Assembly: GCF_000737245.1 (NCBI RefSeq) | Contig: NZ_JPQU01000038.1 | Coordinates: 1 to 64,000 of the forward strand | Direction: 5' to 3' | Length of the DNA: 64,000 bases | Source: Pseudomonas syringae | GTDB lineage: Bacteria; Pseudomonadota; Gammaproteobacteria; Pseudomonadales; Pseudomonadaceae | Shown here: piece after piece, positions 26,264 through 36,600 of the stretch | How positions within the stretch are numbered: the first letter of the stretch is position 1 | Layout: every line of letters begins with the position of its first letter | Notes under the pieces: generated by a model | What the model saw: only the letters and a program-made list of their open reading frames with translations | Told to the model about the DNA's origin: nothing | Databases searched by the model: none | Made by a program: the position numbers and the translations under genes

Positions 26264-27208
26264 ATGCAACCTTACCTGATCCCCCAACCGGGCATTCGCG
26301 TCAGCCTCGCCGAGCTGATCGAAATGCGCCATCGCGTGCGCGAGGTTCAGCTGTTTTCGACGCCCAGCCAGCGCAGCCCGTTGATTGGTCTGCATCACTC
26401 CAAACTGCGCGGACGCGGAGTGGACTTCGATCAGGTGCGGGTCTATCAGGCGGGCGACGACGTGCGCAGTATCGATTGGAGGGTCACCGCGCGCACCCAG
26501 GAGCCGCATACCAAGCTGTTCCATGAAGAACGCGAACGGCCGATCTTTATTCTGGTAGAACAAAGCCGGCGGCTGTTTTTCGGCTCGGGCCTGATGTTCA
26601 AATCGGTGCTGGCCGCACAGGCTGCCGCGCTGATTGGCTGGGCGGCCCTGATTCACAATGATCGGGTCGGCGGGCTGGTCTTCGGCGACAACGAGCATTA
26701 CGAAATCAAACCGCGACGCAGCAAGCAAAGCCTGTTGCAGCTGCTGAACAGGCTGGTGCGGGTCAATCAGTCCCTGCACACCGAAATCGAAGCAGACCGC
26801 GACGCTCTGGGCATCGCCCTGCGTAGGGCACGGGAAGTGTTGCGCCCTGGCAGTCTGGTCATCGTGCTCTGTGATGAGCGCGCGTTATCGGACGCCGCCG
26901 AGCAACAGTTGAGCCTGCTGTCGCGGCATTGCGACCTGCTGTTGCTGCCGTTGTCCGACCCGCTGGACCGGGCTTTGCCGGCAGCCGGGCTGTTGCGCTT
27001 TGCTGAACGCGGCGCGCAATTGGAACTCGACACCCTTGACCCGGAACTGCGCCAGGCCTATCGCGCCCAAGGCGAAGCCCGAGCCGCGCGCTGGGAACTG
27101 CTCGCGCAAAAACTGCGGGTGCTGCTGATGCCCCTGAGTACCCAACGCGAGATGGTCGAGCAATTGCGGGAATACCTCAATGCCCAGCGCCCGGTAAAGC
27201 AGAAATGA
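26264..27208 (+). CDS. DUF58 domain protein
   Basis: Cytoplasmic 314-residue protein of the DUF58 family, which has a degenerate von Willebrand fold. The family hallmark GDDVRSIDWRVTART is at about residues 63-77. It begins 4 bases after the MoxR stop and its end overlaps the next start by 4 bases. DUF58 proteins are constant partners of MoxR ATPases, but their biochemical role is not defined. Confidence 0.93.
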   Translation: MQPYLIPQPGIRVSLAELIEMRHRVREVQLFSTPSQRSPLIGLHHSKLRGRGVDFDQVRVYQAGDDVRSIDWRVTARTQEPHTKLFHEERERPIFILVEQSRRLFFGSGLMFKSVLAAQAAALIGWAALIHNDRVGGLVFGDNEHYEIKPRRSKQSLLQLLNRLVRVNQSLHTEIEADRDALGIALRRAREVLRPGSLVIVLCDERALSDAAEQQLSLLSRHCDLLLLPLSDPLDRALPAAGLLRFAERGAQLELDTLDPELRQAYRAQGEARAARWELLAQKLRVLLMPLSTQREMVEQLREYLNAQRPVKQK

Positions 27209-27699
27209 ACCCGCTGGATCAGTTGCAACCCCTGATCGCCCCAGAGGCCGTCGGCTTCTGGCCACTGGCGCCCGGGTGGTGGCTGCTGTTGCTGTTGATT
27301 CCTGTCGCTGGCTGGGGGCTGTGGCGCATGCGCCATGTGCTGCCGGTTAAAACCCGGACGCGCCGTGCCGAACAACCCCTGGACCCGGTGCGCGTCGCAG
27401 CCCTGGCCGAACTGGCACAACTGCCCAAACCCTACGACGGCGCGCCGGCGGGTGCCTGGTTACAGCAAATCAATGGTTTGCTCAAACGCCTGTGCCGCAA
27501 TCATTACCCCTACAGTCAGAGCCACACCCTGAACGGCCGCAAATGGCTGGCCTTCCTAGACAACCGTTGCCCGGCAGCCGGCTTGACCCGCTGGATGGTG
27601 CTGGTGGAAGGCGCCTACAAACCCGAATGCAAACTCGACGACAAGGCGATCACCGGTCTGACCCAGTCCGTTGAAACCTGGATTCGCAAACATGTTTGA
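27205..27699 (+). CDS. DUF4381 membrane protein
   Basis: 164-residue protein with one membrane helix (about 20-42, WWLLLLLIPVAGWGLWRM) and a soluble C-terminal helical domain (LLKRLCRNHYP, KWLAFLD). It matches DUF4381, found only in MoxR/Bat operons. Start overlaps the DUF58 stop as ATGA. Confidence 0.88.
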   Translation: MNPLDQLQPLIAPEAVGFWPLAPGWWLLLLLIPVAGWGLWRMRHVLPVKTRTRRAEQPLDPVRVAALAELAQLPKPYDGAPAGAWLQQINGLLKRLCRNHYPYSQSHTLNGRKWLAFLDNRCPAAGLTRWMVLVEGAYKPECKLDDKAITGLTQSVETWIRKHV

Positions 27700-28762
27700 G
27701 TTCGCCTGGCCCTGGATCTTTGCCCTGTTGCCCTTGCCGTGGATCATGCGCCTTGTGCTGCCAGTGGCGGACAGCGGCGAAGCGGCGCTCAAAGTCAGTT
27801 TCCTCGCTGACCTGGAAAGTCTGGTAGGCCGCCGTGCCAAGGCCAATCTTCCGGCATGGCGGCAGCAGTTGCCGTTCATTCTGATCTGGCTGCTGTTGCT
27901 GGTTGCCGCTGCCCGCCCCCAATGGCTGGGCGAACCTTTACCGCTGGCCTCCAGCGGTCGAGACTTGCTGGTGGCGGTGGATGTTTCCGGCTCCATGGAT
28001 TACCCGGACATGGAATGGAAGAGCGATGAAGTCAGCCGCCTGGTGCTGGTTCAGCATTTGCTCGGTGACTTCCTCGAAGGTCGCAAAGGTGACCGGGTCG
28101 GCTTGATTCTGTTCGGCAGCCAGGCTTTCGTTCAGGCACCGCTGACCTTTGACCGGCATACCGTACGGGCCTGGCTGGACGAAGCGCGGATTGGCATTGC
28201 CGGCAAGAACACCGCCGTGGGCGATGCCATAGGGCTTGCCTTGAAGCGTTTGCGTCTGCGCCCTGCGCAAAGTCGCGTGCTGGTACTGGTCACCGATGGC
28301 GCCAACAATGGCGGGCAGATCGACCCGGTGACTGCCGCGCGTCTGGCCGCTGAAGAACAGGTGAAAATCTATACCATCGGCATTGGTTCGGATCCCAATA
28401 AAGAAGGCTCGCTGGGCATGCTCGGTCTCAACCCCAGCCTCGATCTGGATGAACCGATGCTGAAGGAAATCGCCGCGCTCAGCGGTGGTCAATATTTCCG
28501 CGCGAGGGACGGCGATCAACTGGAAAAGATCCGCAAAACCCTCGATGCCCTGGAACCCGTAGCTCAGCATCAGACTCAAGCCCGCCCTGCTCAGGCGCTG
28601 TATCAGTGGCCATTGGCGCTGGCCATGATCTTGAGCGTGTTGCTGGTGATCCACGAGCGCTGGCCCAACAGCGCGCTGCAACGTTTTCTCAATCAGCAAC
28701 GCTTTATCCGCGACGCCCAGCACTGGCGGCAACGCATCAAACGTCTGAGGCGCAAACCATGA
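27692..28762 (+). CDS. VWA-domain membrane protein (BatA-type)
   Basis: 356-residue inner-membrane protein. Two N-terminal helices (about 6-25 and 55-75) precede a von Willebrand A domain with an intact metal-ion site, D-V-S-G-S at VAVDVSGSMDYPD and the later T in LTFDRHT; a C-terminal helix (about 308-328) closes it. This is the BatA/Aerotolerance layout. The ATG at 27692 overlaps the preceding stop; an in-frame ATG 21 bases earlier is possible but less usual. The VWA metal site suggests it binds a protein partner, probably under MoxR control. Confidence 0.92.
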   Translation: MFEFAWPWIFALLPLPWIMRLVLPVADSGEAALKVSFLADLESLVGRRAKANLPAWRQQLPFILIWLLLLVAAARPQWLGEPLPLASSGRDLLVAVDVSGSMDYPDMEWKSDEVSRLVLVQHLLGDFLEGRKGDRVGLILFGSQAFVQAPLTFDRHTVRAWLDEARIGIAGKNTAVGDAIGLALKRLRLRPAQSRVLVLVTDGANNGGQIDPVTAARLAAEEQVKIYTIGIGSDPNKEGSLGMLGLNPSLDLDEPMLKEIAALSGGQYFRARDGDQLEKIRKTLDALEPVAQHQTQARPAQALYQWPLALAMILSVLLVIHERWPNSALQRFLNQQRFIRDAQHWRQRIKRLRRKP

Positions 28763-30528
28763 TCGCCTTCTGGCCGCACTGGTTCCGCCCCTGGTGGTTG
28801 CTGTTATTGCCGCTGCTGGGCTGGCTGCTCTGGCAACTCTGGCACCGGCAAAAACGCGCCGGTCGCTGGCAGATGATACTGCCCTCGGCATTCCATTCAG
28901 TGCTGCTGGGCGGTGGCCGGGGTCGCGACAGTAAAAAGCCATGGCTGGTACTGGGCCTGGCCTGGTTGCTGGCAGTGCTCGCATTACTCGGCCCCAGCTG
29001 GCAACGGCTTGAACAGCTCAGTCAGAAACCTGCAGACCCGCTGGTGGTGTTACTGGAGCTGACCCCTGAAATGCTCGCCAGCGACAGCCCGCCGACGCGC
29101 CTGGAACAGGCACGACGCAAACTGCTGGACCTGCTGCAAGCGCGCAGCGACTCGCAGACTGCGGTCATCGTCTACTCCGGCAGCGCCCATACGCTGGTGC
29201 CGTTATCCGACGATCTGCTGACCATTCGCAATCTGCTCGATGCGGTCAAACCCTCGATCATGCCGCAAACCGGGCATCGCGCCGATCTGGCGGTAAAAAA
29301 GGCCGTTGCCCTGCTCAATCAGGCCGCATTGGGCCGTGGTCGTCTGCTGCTGATTGGCTCGTCGCTGAGCGAACAGGAACGCCAGGGCATCCGCCAGACA
29401 CTTAGCATCCAGGCTCCGCCGCTGCTGATTCTCGGTGTCGGCACTGCCCAGGGTGCGCCCGTGGAGCAGGAAAAAGGAGGCCTGCTCAAGGATGCGCAAG
29501 GCGCAATTCTGTTGCCGCGTCTGGACAGCGCCAGCCTTGCCGAATTCGCCTCGCAAATGGGCGGCCAATATCGCCAGTTGCGCATGGATGACCAGGACCT
29601 TCGCGAACTCGGCCTGCTGGATGCTCCCAAGGTCATGCAGACCGACGGACAGCTGATTGAACTGGACAGCTGGGCCGATCAAGGTTACTGGTTCTTGTTA
29701 CCGATCCTGTTGCTGGCCGCCTGCGCGGGCCGCCGTGGCTGGTTGCTGTGCTTGCCATTCCTGATGCTGGCGCCGCAGAACAGCTACGCTTTTGATTTCG
29801 TTGACCTTTGGTTGCGGCCCGATCAGCAAGGTCAGCAATTACTTGAAAAACACCAGCCCGCAGAAGCCGCGCAACGCTTTAAAGACCCGCGATGGAAAGG
29901 CATAGCCCTTTATGAAGCGGGCGACTATGCGGCCGCCGCCCAGCGCTTTGCCGAAGGCAGCAGCGCCGCCGACCATTACAATCGTGGCAACGCGCTGGCC
30001 CGCAGCGGGGAACTGGAAGCGGCACTGGATGCCTATGAACAGGCCCTGGAGCGTCAACCGGACTTGCAGGCAGCGGTCAAAAACAAGGCGCTAGTGGAAC
30101 AGGCGCTGCAACAGAGTAAACGCCCGGAACCCGCCGAACCTGAAGACAAGCCGTCCGAAGACGCCAACGAAGACAGCGACAATCCACAAAGTCAGGCGGC
30201 CACCTCCCAGGTTTCCAAGGATCAGCAAGCTGCTGAACCCGGCGAAGACAACAGCCCGGACGGCGAGCCGAGCAGCACGACTGCCAAAAACAGCTCCACC
30301 GCCAAAAACAACGCCCAAAACAGCGCCGAAGCCAAGCCAGCTCCCGGCTCGCCCCTGGATGATGAAGAAACCACACGACCACCGATCCAGCCCGCCGACC
30401 CCACCATAACCGGCGAACGCCGTCAGGCGCTGGAACAATGGCTGCGGCAGATCCCGGATGATCCCGGCGAACTGTTGCGGCGTAAATTCTGGTACGAACA
30501 GCAACAGCATCAGGAAAAGACCCGATGA
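28759..30528 (+). CDS. VWA-TPR membrane protein (BatB/BatC fusion type)
   Basis: 589-residue protein. Two N-terminal helices are followed by a VWA domain (about 85-280), a further helix pair (about 310-345), TPR repeats (ADHYNRGNALARSGELEAAL and neighbours, about 385-455) and a disordered acidic, Ser/Pro-rich tail. In the VWA domain the expected DxSxS metal site reads LVVLLELTPEMLAS, so metal coordination appears lost, unlike in the preceding protein. This matches BatB and BatC joined in one chain, as is common in Pseudomonas. Start and stop overlap both neighbours as ATGA. Confidence 0.9.
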   Translation: MIAFWPHWFRPWWLLLLPLLGWLLWQLWHRQKRAGRWQMILPSAFHSVLLGGGRGRDSKKPWLVLGLAWLLAVLALLGPSWQRLEQLSQKPADPLVVLLELTPEMLASDSPPTRLEQARRKLLDLLQARSDSQTAVIVYSGSAHTLVPLSDDLLTIRNLLDAVKPSIMPQTGHRADLAVKKAVALLNQAALGRGRLLLIGSSLSEQERQGIRQTLSIQAPPLLILGVGTAQGAPVEQEKGGLLKDAQGAILLPRLDSASLAEFASQMGGQYRQLRMDDQDLRELGLLDAPKVMQTDGQLIELDSWADQGYWFLLPILLLAACAGRRGWLLCLPFLMLAPQNSYAFDFVDLWLRPDQQGQQLLEKHQPAEAAQRFKDPRWKGIALYEAGDYAAAAQRFAEGSSAADHYNRGNALARSGELEAALDAYEQALERQPDLQAAVKNKALVEQALQQSKRPEPAEPEDKPSEDANEDSDNPQSQAATSQVSKDQQAAEPGEDNSPDGEPSSTTAKNSSTAKNNAQNSAEAKPAPGSPLDDEETTRPPIQPADPTITGERRQALEQWLRQIPDDPGELLRRKFWYEQQQHQEKTR

Positions 30529-32207
30529 GTCGCGCCGTCACCCTATTGCTCAGCCTGGTGCTGTGCTCCCTGTACCTCGTCACGCTCTCCGCCCAGGCGG
30601 CGGAGCTGGTCGCCAGCGTCGATCGCACGCGCCTGAATTCCGGCGAAACCGTGGAATTGACTCTGGAGACCAGCGACGTCACGCAATTCGGCAAACCGGA
30701 TCTGACGGCCCTTGAGGCCATCTTCGATGTCGGCGGTACCCGGCAAATCAACCGGCTTAATACCCTGGATGGCGGCAATCAGGCCACCACTCGCTGGATC
30801 ATCACGCTGCTGCCCAAACAGACCGGCTCGGTGGTGATTCCGTCTCTGGAGCTGGGCGAACTCAAGAGCCAGCCGATTACTCTGCAAGTCATTCAGAGCG
30901 ACAACCCGGCGCAAGCAGCACAGCAGGCGCCGGTGTTCATCGAAGCGACGCTGGATAAAGACAACGTCTATGTGCAGGCTCAGGCCGTACTGACTGTGCG
31001 CATCTACCACTCGGTGTCATTGTTCGACGACAGCACCATGAGCCCGCTGGAGTTGCCCGATGCCCGGGTCGAGAAGCTGGGCGAATCGCGCACTTACGAA
31101 AAGCTCATCAACGGTATTCGCCACGGGGTGATCGAAATGCGCTACGGGATCTACCCGCAGCACAGCGGCACCCTGATGATCCCGCCGCAAGTGTTCAGCG
31201 CGACTCTGGTGCAACCCAGTCCGGAGCCGTCGCAAAACTCTTCACAAAAAAATGAGCCCGGCACCTCATTCGGACCGCAACCGGGCAAGGTCATGCGGGT
31301 CAATTCGGTGGAAGTGCCGCTGACCGTCAAGGCCAAACCTGCCAACTACCCGGCGGATGCGCCGTGGTTGCCCGCGCGCAGCATCAATTTGAATGAAAGC
31401 TGGAGCCCGGAGCCAGGTAGCAGCCAGGTCGGCGACGCACTGACCCGCACCCTGACCCTCAAAGTCGAGGGCCTCTCCAGCGCACAATTGCCCCCTCTCC
31501 CTGCTACCGACATCAGCAGCCTGCGACGTTACCCGGACCAACCCAAGCTGGCGAATGTCATCAGTGAGCGCGGCATCATCGGTAGCCGCGAAGAACGCGA
31601 AGCACTGGTGCCCAATCGCCCCGGTGCCATCGACTTGCCTGCGGTGGACGTGGTCTGGTGGAACACGCTGGAAGACCATCTGGAGCACACCACCCTGCCC
31701 GCCCGCACCTTGCAGATCAGCGTCAACCCGAGCCTGGTGGTGGACACCCCGGTCAACAGTGACATGGGCGGCGTGACAGTGATCGGTCCGCCGGTATGGC
31801 CATGGCAGATGAGCACGTTGTTTTTTGCCTGCACCACGCTGGTCGGTTTTGTTCTCTGGTGGCGAGCCCGCTGGCAACCGGCAGTGGCCCGCGCCGTGCA
31901 GACCGGTCCGAGCCCGCGCACCGTGCTGGATGACCTCAAGCGCGCAAGCCTGGCCAACGACCCCCAGGCGACTCGCCAGGCACTGGATGCGTGGGCCCGC
32001 CAGCAACCGGAAACCCTGGCCGACATGGCTGCGCGCTTCGTGCCGCTGTCCGACGCACTGGATGGCCTGAACGGCGCGCTGTACAGCGAAACCGGCCAAT
32101 TATGGCTGGGCGAGGAACTGTGGCGGGCGGTGCGCACTCTACCCGCACCAGAACATATTCAAGACCCGGCAAGCGACCAGAGCCTGCCGCCGTTGTATCC
32201 AAAATAG
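30525..32207 (+). CDS. BatD-family oxygen-tolerance protein
   Basis: 560-residue protein with a signal peptide (1-~26, ending in AQAAE), a long periplasmic beta-rich region with repeated immunoglobulin-like segments (ASVDRTRLNSGETVELTLET; EATLDKDNVYVQAQAVLTVR), one membrane helix (about 425-447) and a cytoplasmic helical tail. This is the BatD layout. It closes the MoxR/Bat operon and is followed by a REP pair, which may act at the transcript's 3' end. Confidence 0.92.
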   Translation: MSRAVTLLLSLVLCSLYLVTLSAQAAELVASVDRTRLNSGETVELTLETSDVTQFGKPDLTALEAIFDVGGTRQINRLNTLDGGNQATTRWIITLLPKQTGSVVIPSLELGELKSQPITLQVIQSDNPAQAAQQAPVFIEATLDKDNVYVQAQAVLTVRIYHSVSLFDDSTMSPLELPDARVEKLGESRTYEKLINGIRHGVIEMRYGIYPQHSGTLMIPPQVFSATLVQPSPEPSQNSSQKNEPGTSFGPQPGKVMRVNSVEVPLTVKAKPANYPADAPWLPARSINLNESWSPEPGSSQVGDALTRTLTLKVEGLSSAQLPPLPATDISSLRRYPDQPKLANVISERGIIGSREEREALVPNRPGAIDLPAVDVVWWNTLEDHLEHTTLPARTLQISVNPSLVVDTPVNSDMGGVTVIGPPVWPWQMSTLFFACTTLVGFVLWWRARWQPAVARAVQTGPSPRTVLDDLKRASLANDPQATRQALDAWARQQPETLADMAARFVPLSDALDGLNGALYSETGQLWLGEELWRAVRTLPAPEHIQDPASDQSLPPLYPK

Positions 32208-32234
32208 GAAGCGTTGAGCTGGCAAGAGCGACCC

Positions 32235-32325
32235 TGTGGGCGAATTCATTCGCGAAGACATTCGTTCAGACGCCGCATAATTGCCAGATACACCGGCCCT
32301 TTCGCGAATGAATTCGCTCCCACGG
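32235..32325. repeat. REP pair with GCGAATTCATTCGC core
   Basis: TGTGGGCGAATTCATTCGCG faces CGCGAATGAATTCGCTCCCA. The core GCGAATTCATTCGC replaces the usual GCGAGCTTGCTCGC, keeping the palindrome while changing the loop bases. Confidence 0.85.
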
Positions 32326-32370
32326 TTTCCACTGCGCTTCCACAAGCCACATATTCAGGATTGATTACCC

Positions 32371-33615
32371 ATGCGACTGTTCCACACCTCCGACTGGCAC
32401 CTTGGCCAGAACCTTCATGGCCAGGAGCGGGACTTCGAACATGCCAGCTTCCTGGCCTGGCTGCTGGCCCGGCTTGCCGAGCGTAAGCCTGACGTCCTGC
32501 TGATCGCCGGCGACATCTTCGACACGGTCAATCCAACGGTCAAAGCCCAGGAGCGGCTGTACGACTTCATCGTCAACGCCCACGAGCAACAGCCGCTGCT
32601 GACCATTGTGATGATCGCCGGCAACCACGACTCCGGTTCACGAATCGAACTGCCAGCGCCCCTGATGCGCCGTTTGCGCACCCATGCCCTGGGCCGTGTG
32701 CTGTGGCTTGATGACGGCACGCTGGATGTCGAACGCCTGTTGTTACCACTGCCCGACGCTAATGGTGAAATCGGCGCCTGGTGTCTTGCGCTGCCCTTCC
32801 TGCGTCCCGCCGAAGTGACCGGCCCGACCCTGGGCGACAACTACCTGCGCGGCATCGGCCAGGTTCATGAACTGCTGATCGCCGCGGCCAACCTCAAACG
32901 CCGGCCTGGCCAGGCGCTGATCGCCATCAGCCATGCGCACATGGCCGGCGGCTCGGTTTCCGAAGACTCGGAACGCAGCCTCATCATCGGCAATGCCGAG
33001 GCCCTGCCCGCCAGCCTGTTCGGCGAAAGCATCACCTACGTCGCCCTCGGCCACTTGCACAAACCCCAGAGAGTCAACGGCGAAGAACGTATCCGTTACA
33101 GCGGCTCGCCCATCCCTTTGTCGTTTTCCGAAATCGGTTATCAACACCAGATTCTCGAAATCGACTGCGAAGGCGACCAACTGCGCAGCGTCGAAACCCT
33201 GCTGGTGCCCCGTGCCGTCAACCTGCAACGCATCGGCCCCGCGCCATTGGCTGAACTCTTGCTTCAACTCAAGGATCTGCCCGACATCGACCTGCTGGCC
33301 GATATCGACCGGCAACCCTGGCTCGAAGTCCGGGTGCGGCTGGACGAGCCGCAGCCAGACCTGCGCAACCAGATCGAAAGCGCACTGGAGGGTAAAGCCG
33401 TTCGTCTGGTGCGTATCGGTGCCGAATATGCCGGAAAAGGCAGCGGCGAAGGCGGTGATAACGATGAAGGCCTGATCGAACTGGATCAGCTCAGCCCCCA
33501 GGAATTGTTCAGCCGCGCCTGGCTGGACAACTACGGCAGCGAGGTGGACGAACAGACCCTGAGTGACTTCGCCACCCTGTTGCAGGAAGTCCAGCTGGAG
33601 AGCGAACAACCATGA
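32371..33615 (+). CDS. sbcD: Exonuclease subunit SbcD
   Basis: Mre11-type nuclease subunit of SbcCD, which cleaves DNA hairpins and double-strand ends. 414 residues. The metallophosphoesterase motifs appear in order: D8-W-H10, AGDIFD, AGNHDSG, SHAHM and GHLHKPQ. It overlaps the sbcC start by 4 bases (ATGA), the normal order for this complex. Possible substrates are near at hand: the many long REP palindromes in this chromosome. Confidence 0.96.
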   Translation: MRLFHTSDWHLGQNLHGQERDFEHASFLAWLLARLAERKPDVLLIAGDIFDTVNPTVKAQERLYDFIVNAHEQQPLLTIVMIAGNHDSGSRIELPAPLMRRLRTHALGRVLWLDDGTLDVERLLLPLPDANGEIGAWCLALPFLRPAEVTGPTLGDNYLRGIGQVHELLIAAANLKRRPGQALIAISHAHMAGGSVSEDSERSLIIGNAEALPASLFGESITYVALGHLHKPQRVNGEERIRYSGSPIPLSFSEIGYQHQILEIDCEGDQLRSVETLLVPRAVNLQRIGPAPLAELLLQLKDLPDIDLLADIDRQPWLEVRVRLDEPQPDLRNQIESALEGKAVRLVRIGAEYAGKGSGEGGDNDEGLIELDQLSPQELFSRAWLDNYGSEVDEQTLSDFATLLQEVQLESEQP

Positions 33616-36600
33616 AAATCCTCGCCATCCGCCTGAAGAATCTCGCCTCGCTAGCCGGACCATTCGAACTGGACTTCACCGCAGAGCCGCTGGCCAGCGC
33701 CGGGCTGTTCGCCATCACCGGGCCCACCGGCGCCGGCAAAAGCACCTTGCTTGATGCCTTGTGCCTGGCACTGTTCGGCGCGATTCCGCGGCTGAGCAAC
33801 ATCGGCCAGTCCCGGGTCCCGGAAATCGACGGCGACATCAGCACCAACGACCCGCGCACCCTGCTGCGCCGTGGCACTGGCAGTGGCTATGCCGAAGTGG
33901 ATTTCGTCGGCATCGACAAACGTCGCTACCGCGCTCGCTGGGAAACCAACCGAGCCCGGGACAACGCCGCGAAGAAACTTCAGGCCAGTCGTCAGACGCT
34001 GACCGATCTGGACAGCGAACAGATCCTCAGCACCCAGAACAAAGCCGAATACAAAACCATGCTCGAAGCCCGTCTGGGCCTTAATTTCGAGCAGTTCACC
34101 CGTGCAGTGATGCTCGCCCAGAGTGAGTTCAGCGCCTTCCTCAAGGCCGACGACAAAGAACGCAGCGAGCTGCTGGAAAAGCTCACCGATACGGCGATCT
34201 ACAGCCAGCTGGGCCGCCGCGCCTTCAGCAAAAGCCGGGAGGCGGAAAAGGTTCACGACGACCTCAAGCTGTTGGCCACCGGCATCGCACCCATGGCGCC
34301 GGAGCAGCGGGCGGAACTGGAGCAGCGTTTCACCGATGCCCAGCAGCAACTCAAAACTCAACAGGCGCAACAACGTCAGTTGGAGCTCAAACAGCAATGG
34401 CTGGCCGAGCTGCAACGTTTGCGCGACGAACACCTGAGCGCCGCTGAACAGCTCACCCGGGCTCAACAGGACTGGGACAACCAGAGCGGCCAGCGTCAAT
34501 TACTCGGTCAGCTGGAACGACTCGCGCCCCAACGCCACCTGTTCGCCCAGCGCAATCGCCTGAATGCCCAACTCAGCCCCCTCAGCGCGCAAATTGCCGA
34601 ACATGCGCAACGCCAGAGCGATGTCCAGGCGAGACAGACCGGCCTTGAAGAAAAGCTGCTGGCATCTAATGGCGCACTGGAACAGGCCGAGCAGCAGAAA
34701 AAAACCGCTGCACCGATCATCGGCCAGGCCTTCGAACAGCAAGGCAACCTCAGCCACTTGAGCAAGGAAGTGCAGGACGCAACGGTTCAGGCCGACGCGG
34801 CAGAACGCGCCAAAGCTGAAGGCCAGACGGCATTGAGTCAACTGCTTGAACAGCAACGCCAGCTGGACGAGCGCCTGCAGGCCATCACCGGGCAACTGGA
34901 AAAAAGCGCGGTACTCGCGCCCTTGGCTCAAGCGTGGACTGCATACCGGCCTCGCCTGCAGGAGGCGATGAAACTCAGCGCACGGCTCAATAAAGGCCGC
35001 GAAGAACTGCCGGAGCTGGAAAAAAATTCGACCCGGGTCGAACAGGAACTCACCGACCGGCGCAATGCCCTGCAAGCGCTGTACAGCGAAGCACAGGTCA
35101 AGGCCGACGCAGTGAGTGCGGAAATCCAGCGCCTCGGTCAGTTGTTGCAGGACAACCGGCAGCAGCACAGCGCCTGCGATTCACTGGAGCGCATCTGGCA
35201 GCGCCATCAGGACATCGAAAACCGTCTGCAGGAAATCGAACGGCAACAGCAACAGGCCAACGAACGTCGCACCCAGGCCATCGCCAGCGGCCTGCAACTT
35301 AAAATCGAACACGAAGCTGCCGAGCTTGCGCTGAAAACCACCGTTGAACTGCTGCAACGCCAGCGTCTGGCTCGCAGTGCCAGCGTTGAAGAATTGCGCG
35401 GTCAGTTGATCGATCAGCAGCCGTGCCCGGTGTGTGGCAGCGAAGATCATCCTTATCATCAGTCCGACGCGCTGCTCCAGGCGCTGTCCGGCCATGACGA
35501 CAGCGAAGAAACCAGCGCGCGACTCAAGGTCAGCCAGCTGGCGGAAAAACTGGTCGAGTTGCGCAGCGAAGTCACCGAACTCAATGCCCGTCTGAAACAA
35601 GCCCGGCCGCAGCTGGAACAACTTACCGAGCAATTGCAGAAGCTGATCCCGGAGCTGGAGGCTCATCCGCTGTATGCGCGCTTGCTAGAACAGCCTGAGT
35701 CACAGCGCGGCGACTGGCTCAGCGAACGCCTGCACGCATTGACCGCAGAAATCGCCAGCAGCGAACAACGCCAGGGCCTGCTGCTCAAGGTTCAGCAACA
35801 AGCCGAGCAGTTGCAGCAGAACGTACAAACCGCCCGTGACGCCAGCCAGCAAGCGATGAAGATGCTCGATGACCAGCAGCGCAATATCGCCCTGGATAAT
35901 CAGGCCTTCGAAGCCGCGCTACAGGAATTCGAGCCGTTGTTGCCAGCCGAGAGCCTGCCCCGCTGGCGTGAGTCGGCCACCGACAGCTTCATGCAACTGG
36001 ACAACGACATCGCGCAACGCCTTGAGCAACTCGATCGCCAGCAGGAAGAACAGCAGGAACACAGCGAGCGGGCGCGTAAAATCGAGCGCGAACAGGACAG
36101 CCTGCACAATCTGGAACAGGAGTGCGTGAGGCAGCGACAACGTCTCGCCGCCCTGCAAGCCCAGCAATCGGCCAGCCAGCAACGGCTCCGCGAAATGCTC
36201 GGCAGCCACGCCAGCGCCGAGCAATGGCAACAACAGCTTGAAACCGCTCTGGAACAGGCACGCCGTGCTCAAAGCGGCGCCGCTGATGAGTTGCAGCTGG
36301 CCCGCAGTGAGCTGATCAAACTGGCCACCGGGCTGGAAAACGAGCAGGCGCGCCTGCAAGAACTGCAACAAGAGTCCGGCGAGCTCAATCAGCAGATCAC
36401 CCAATGGCGCGCCAGCCATCCGGAACTGGACGATGCCGCTCTGGATACCCTGCTGGGCTACAGCGAGCAAGGCGTGAGCCATCTCCGTCAGCAATTGCAA
36501 CAGAGCGAAAAAAACCTGGAGCAGAGCCGCATCCTGCTTCAGGAGCGGGACAAGCAAGTGCAGCAACATCAAGCACATCACAGCGACGTGACTGACGCCG

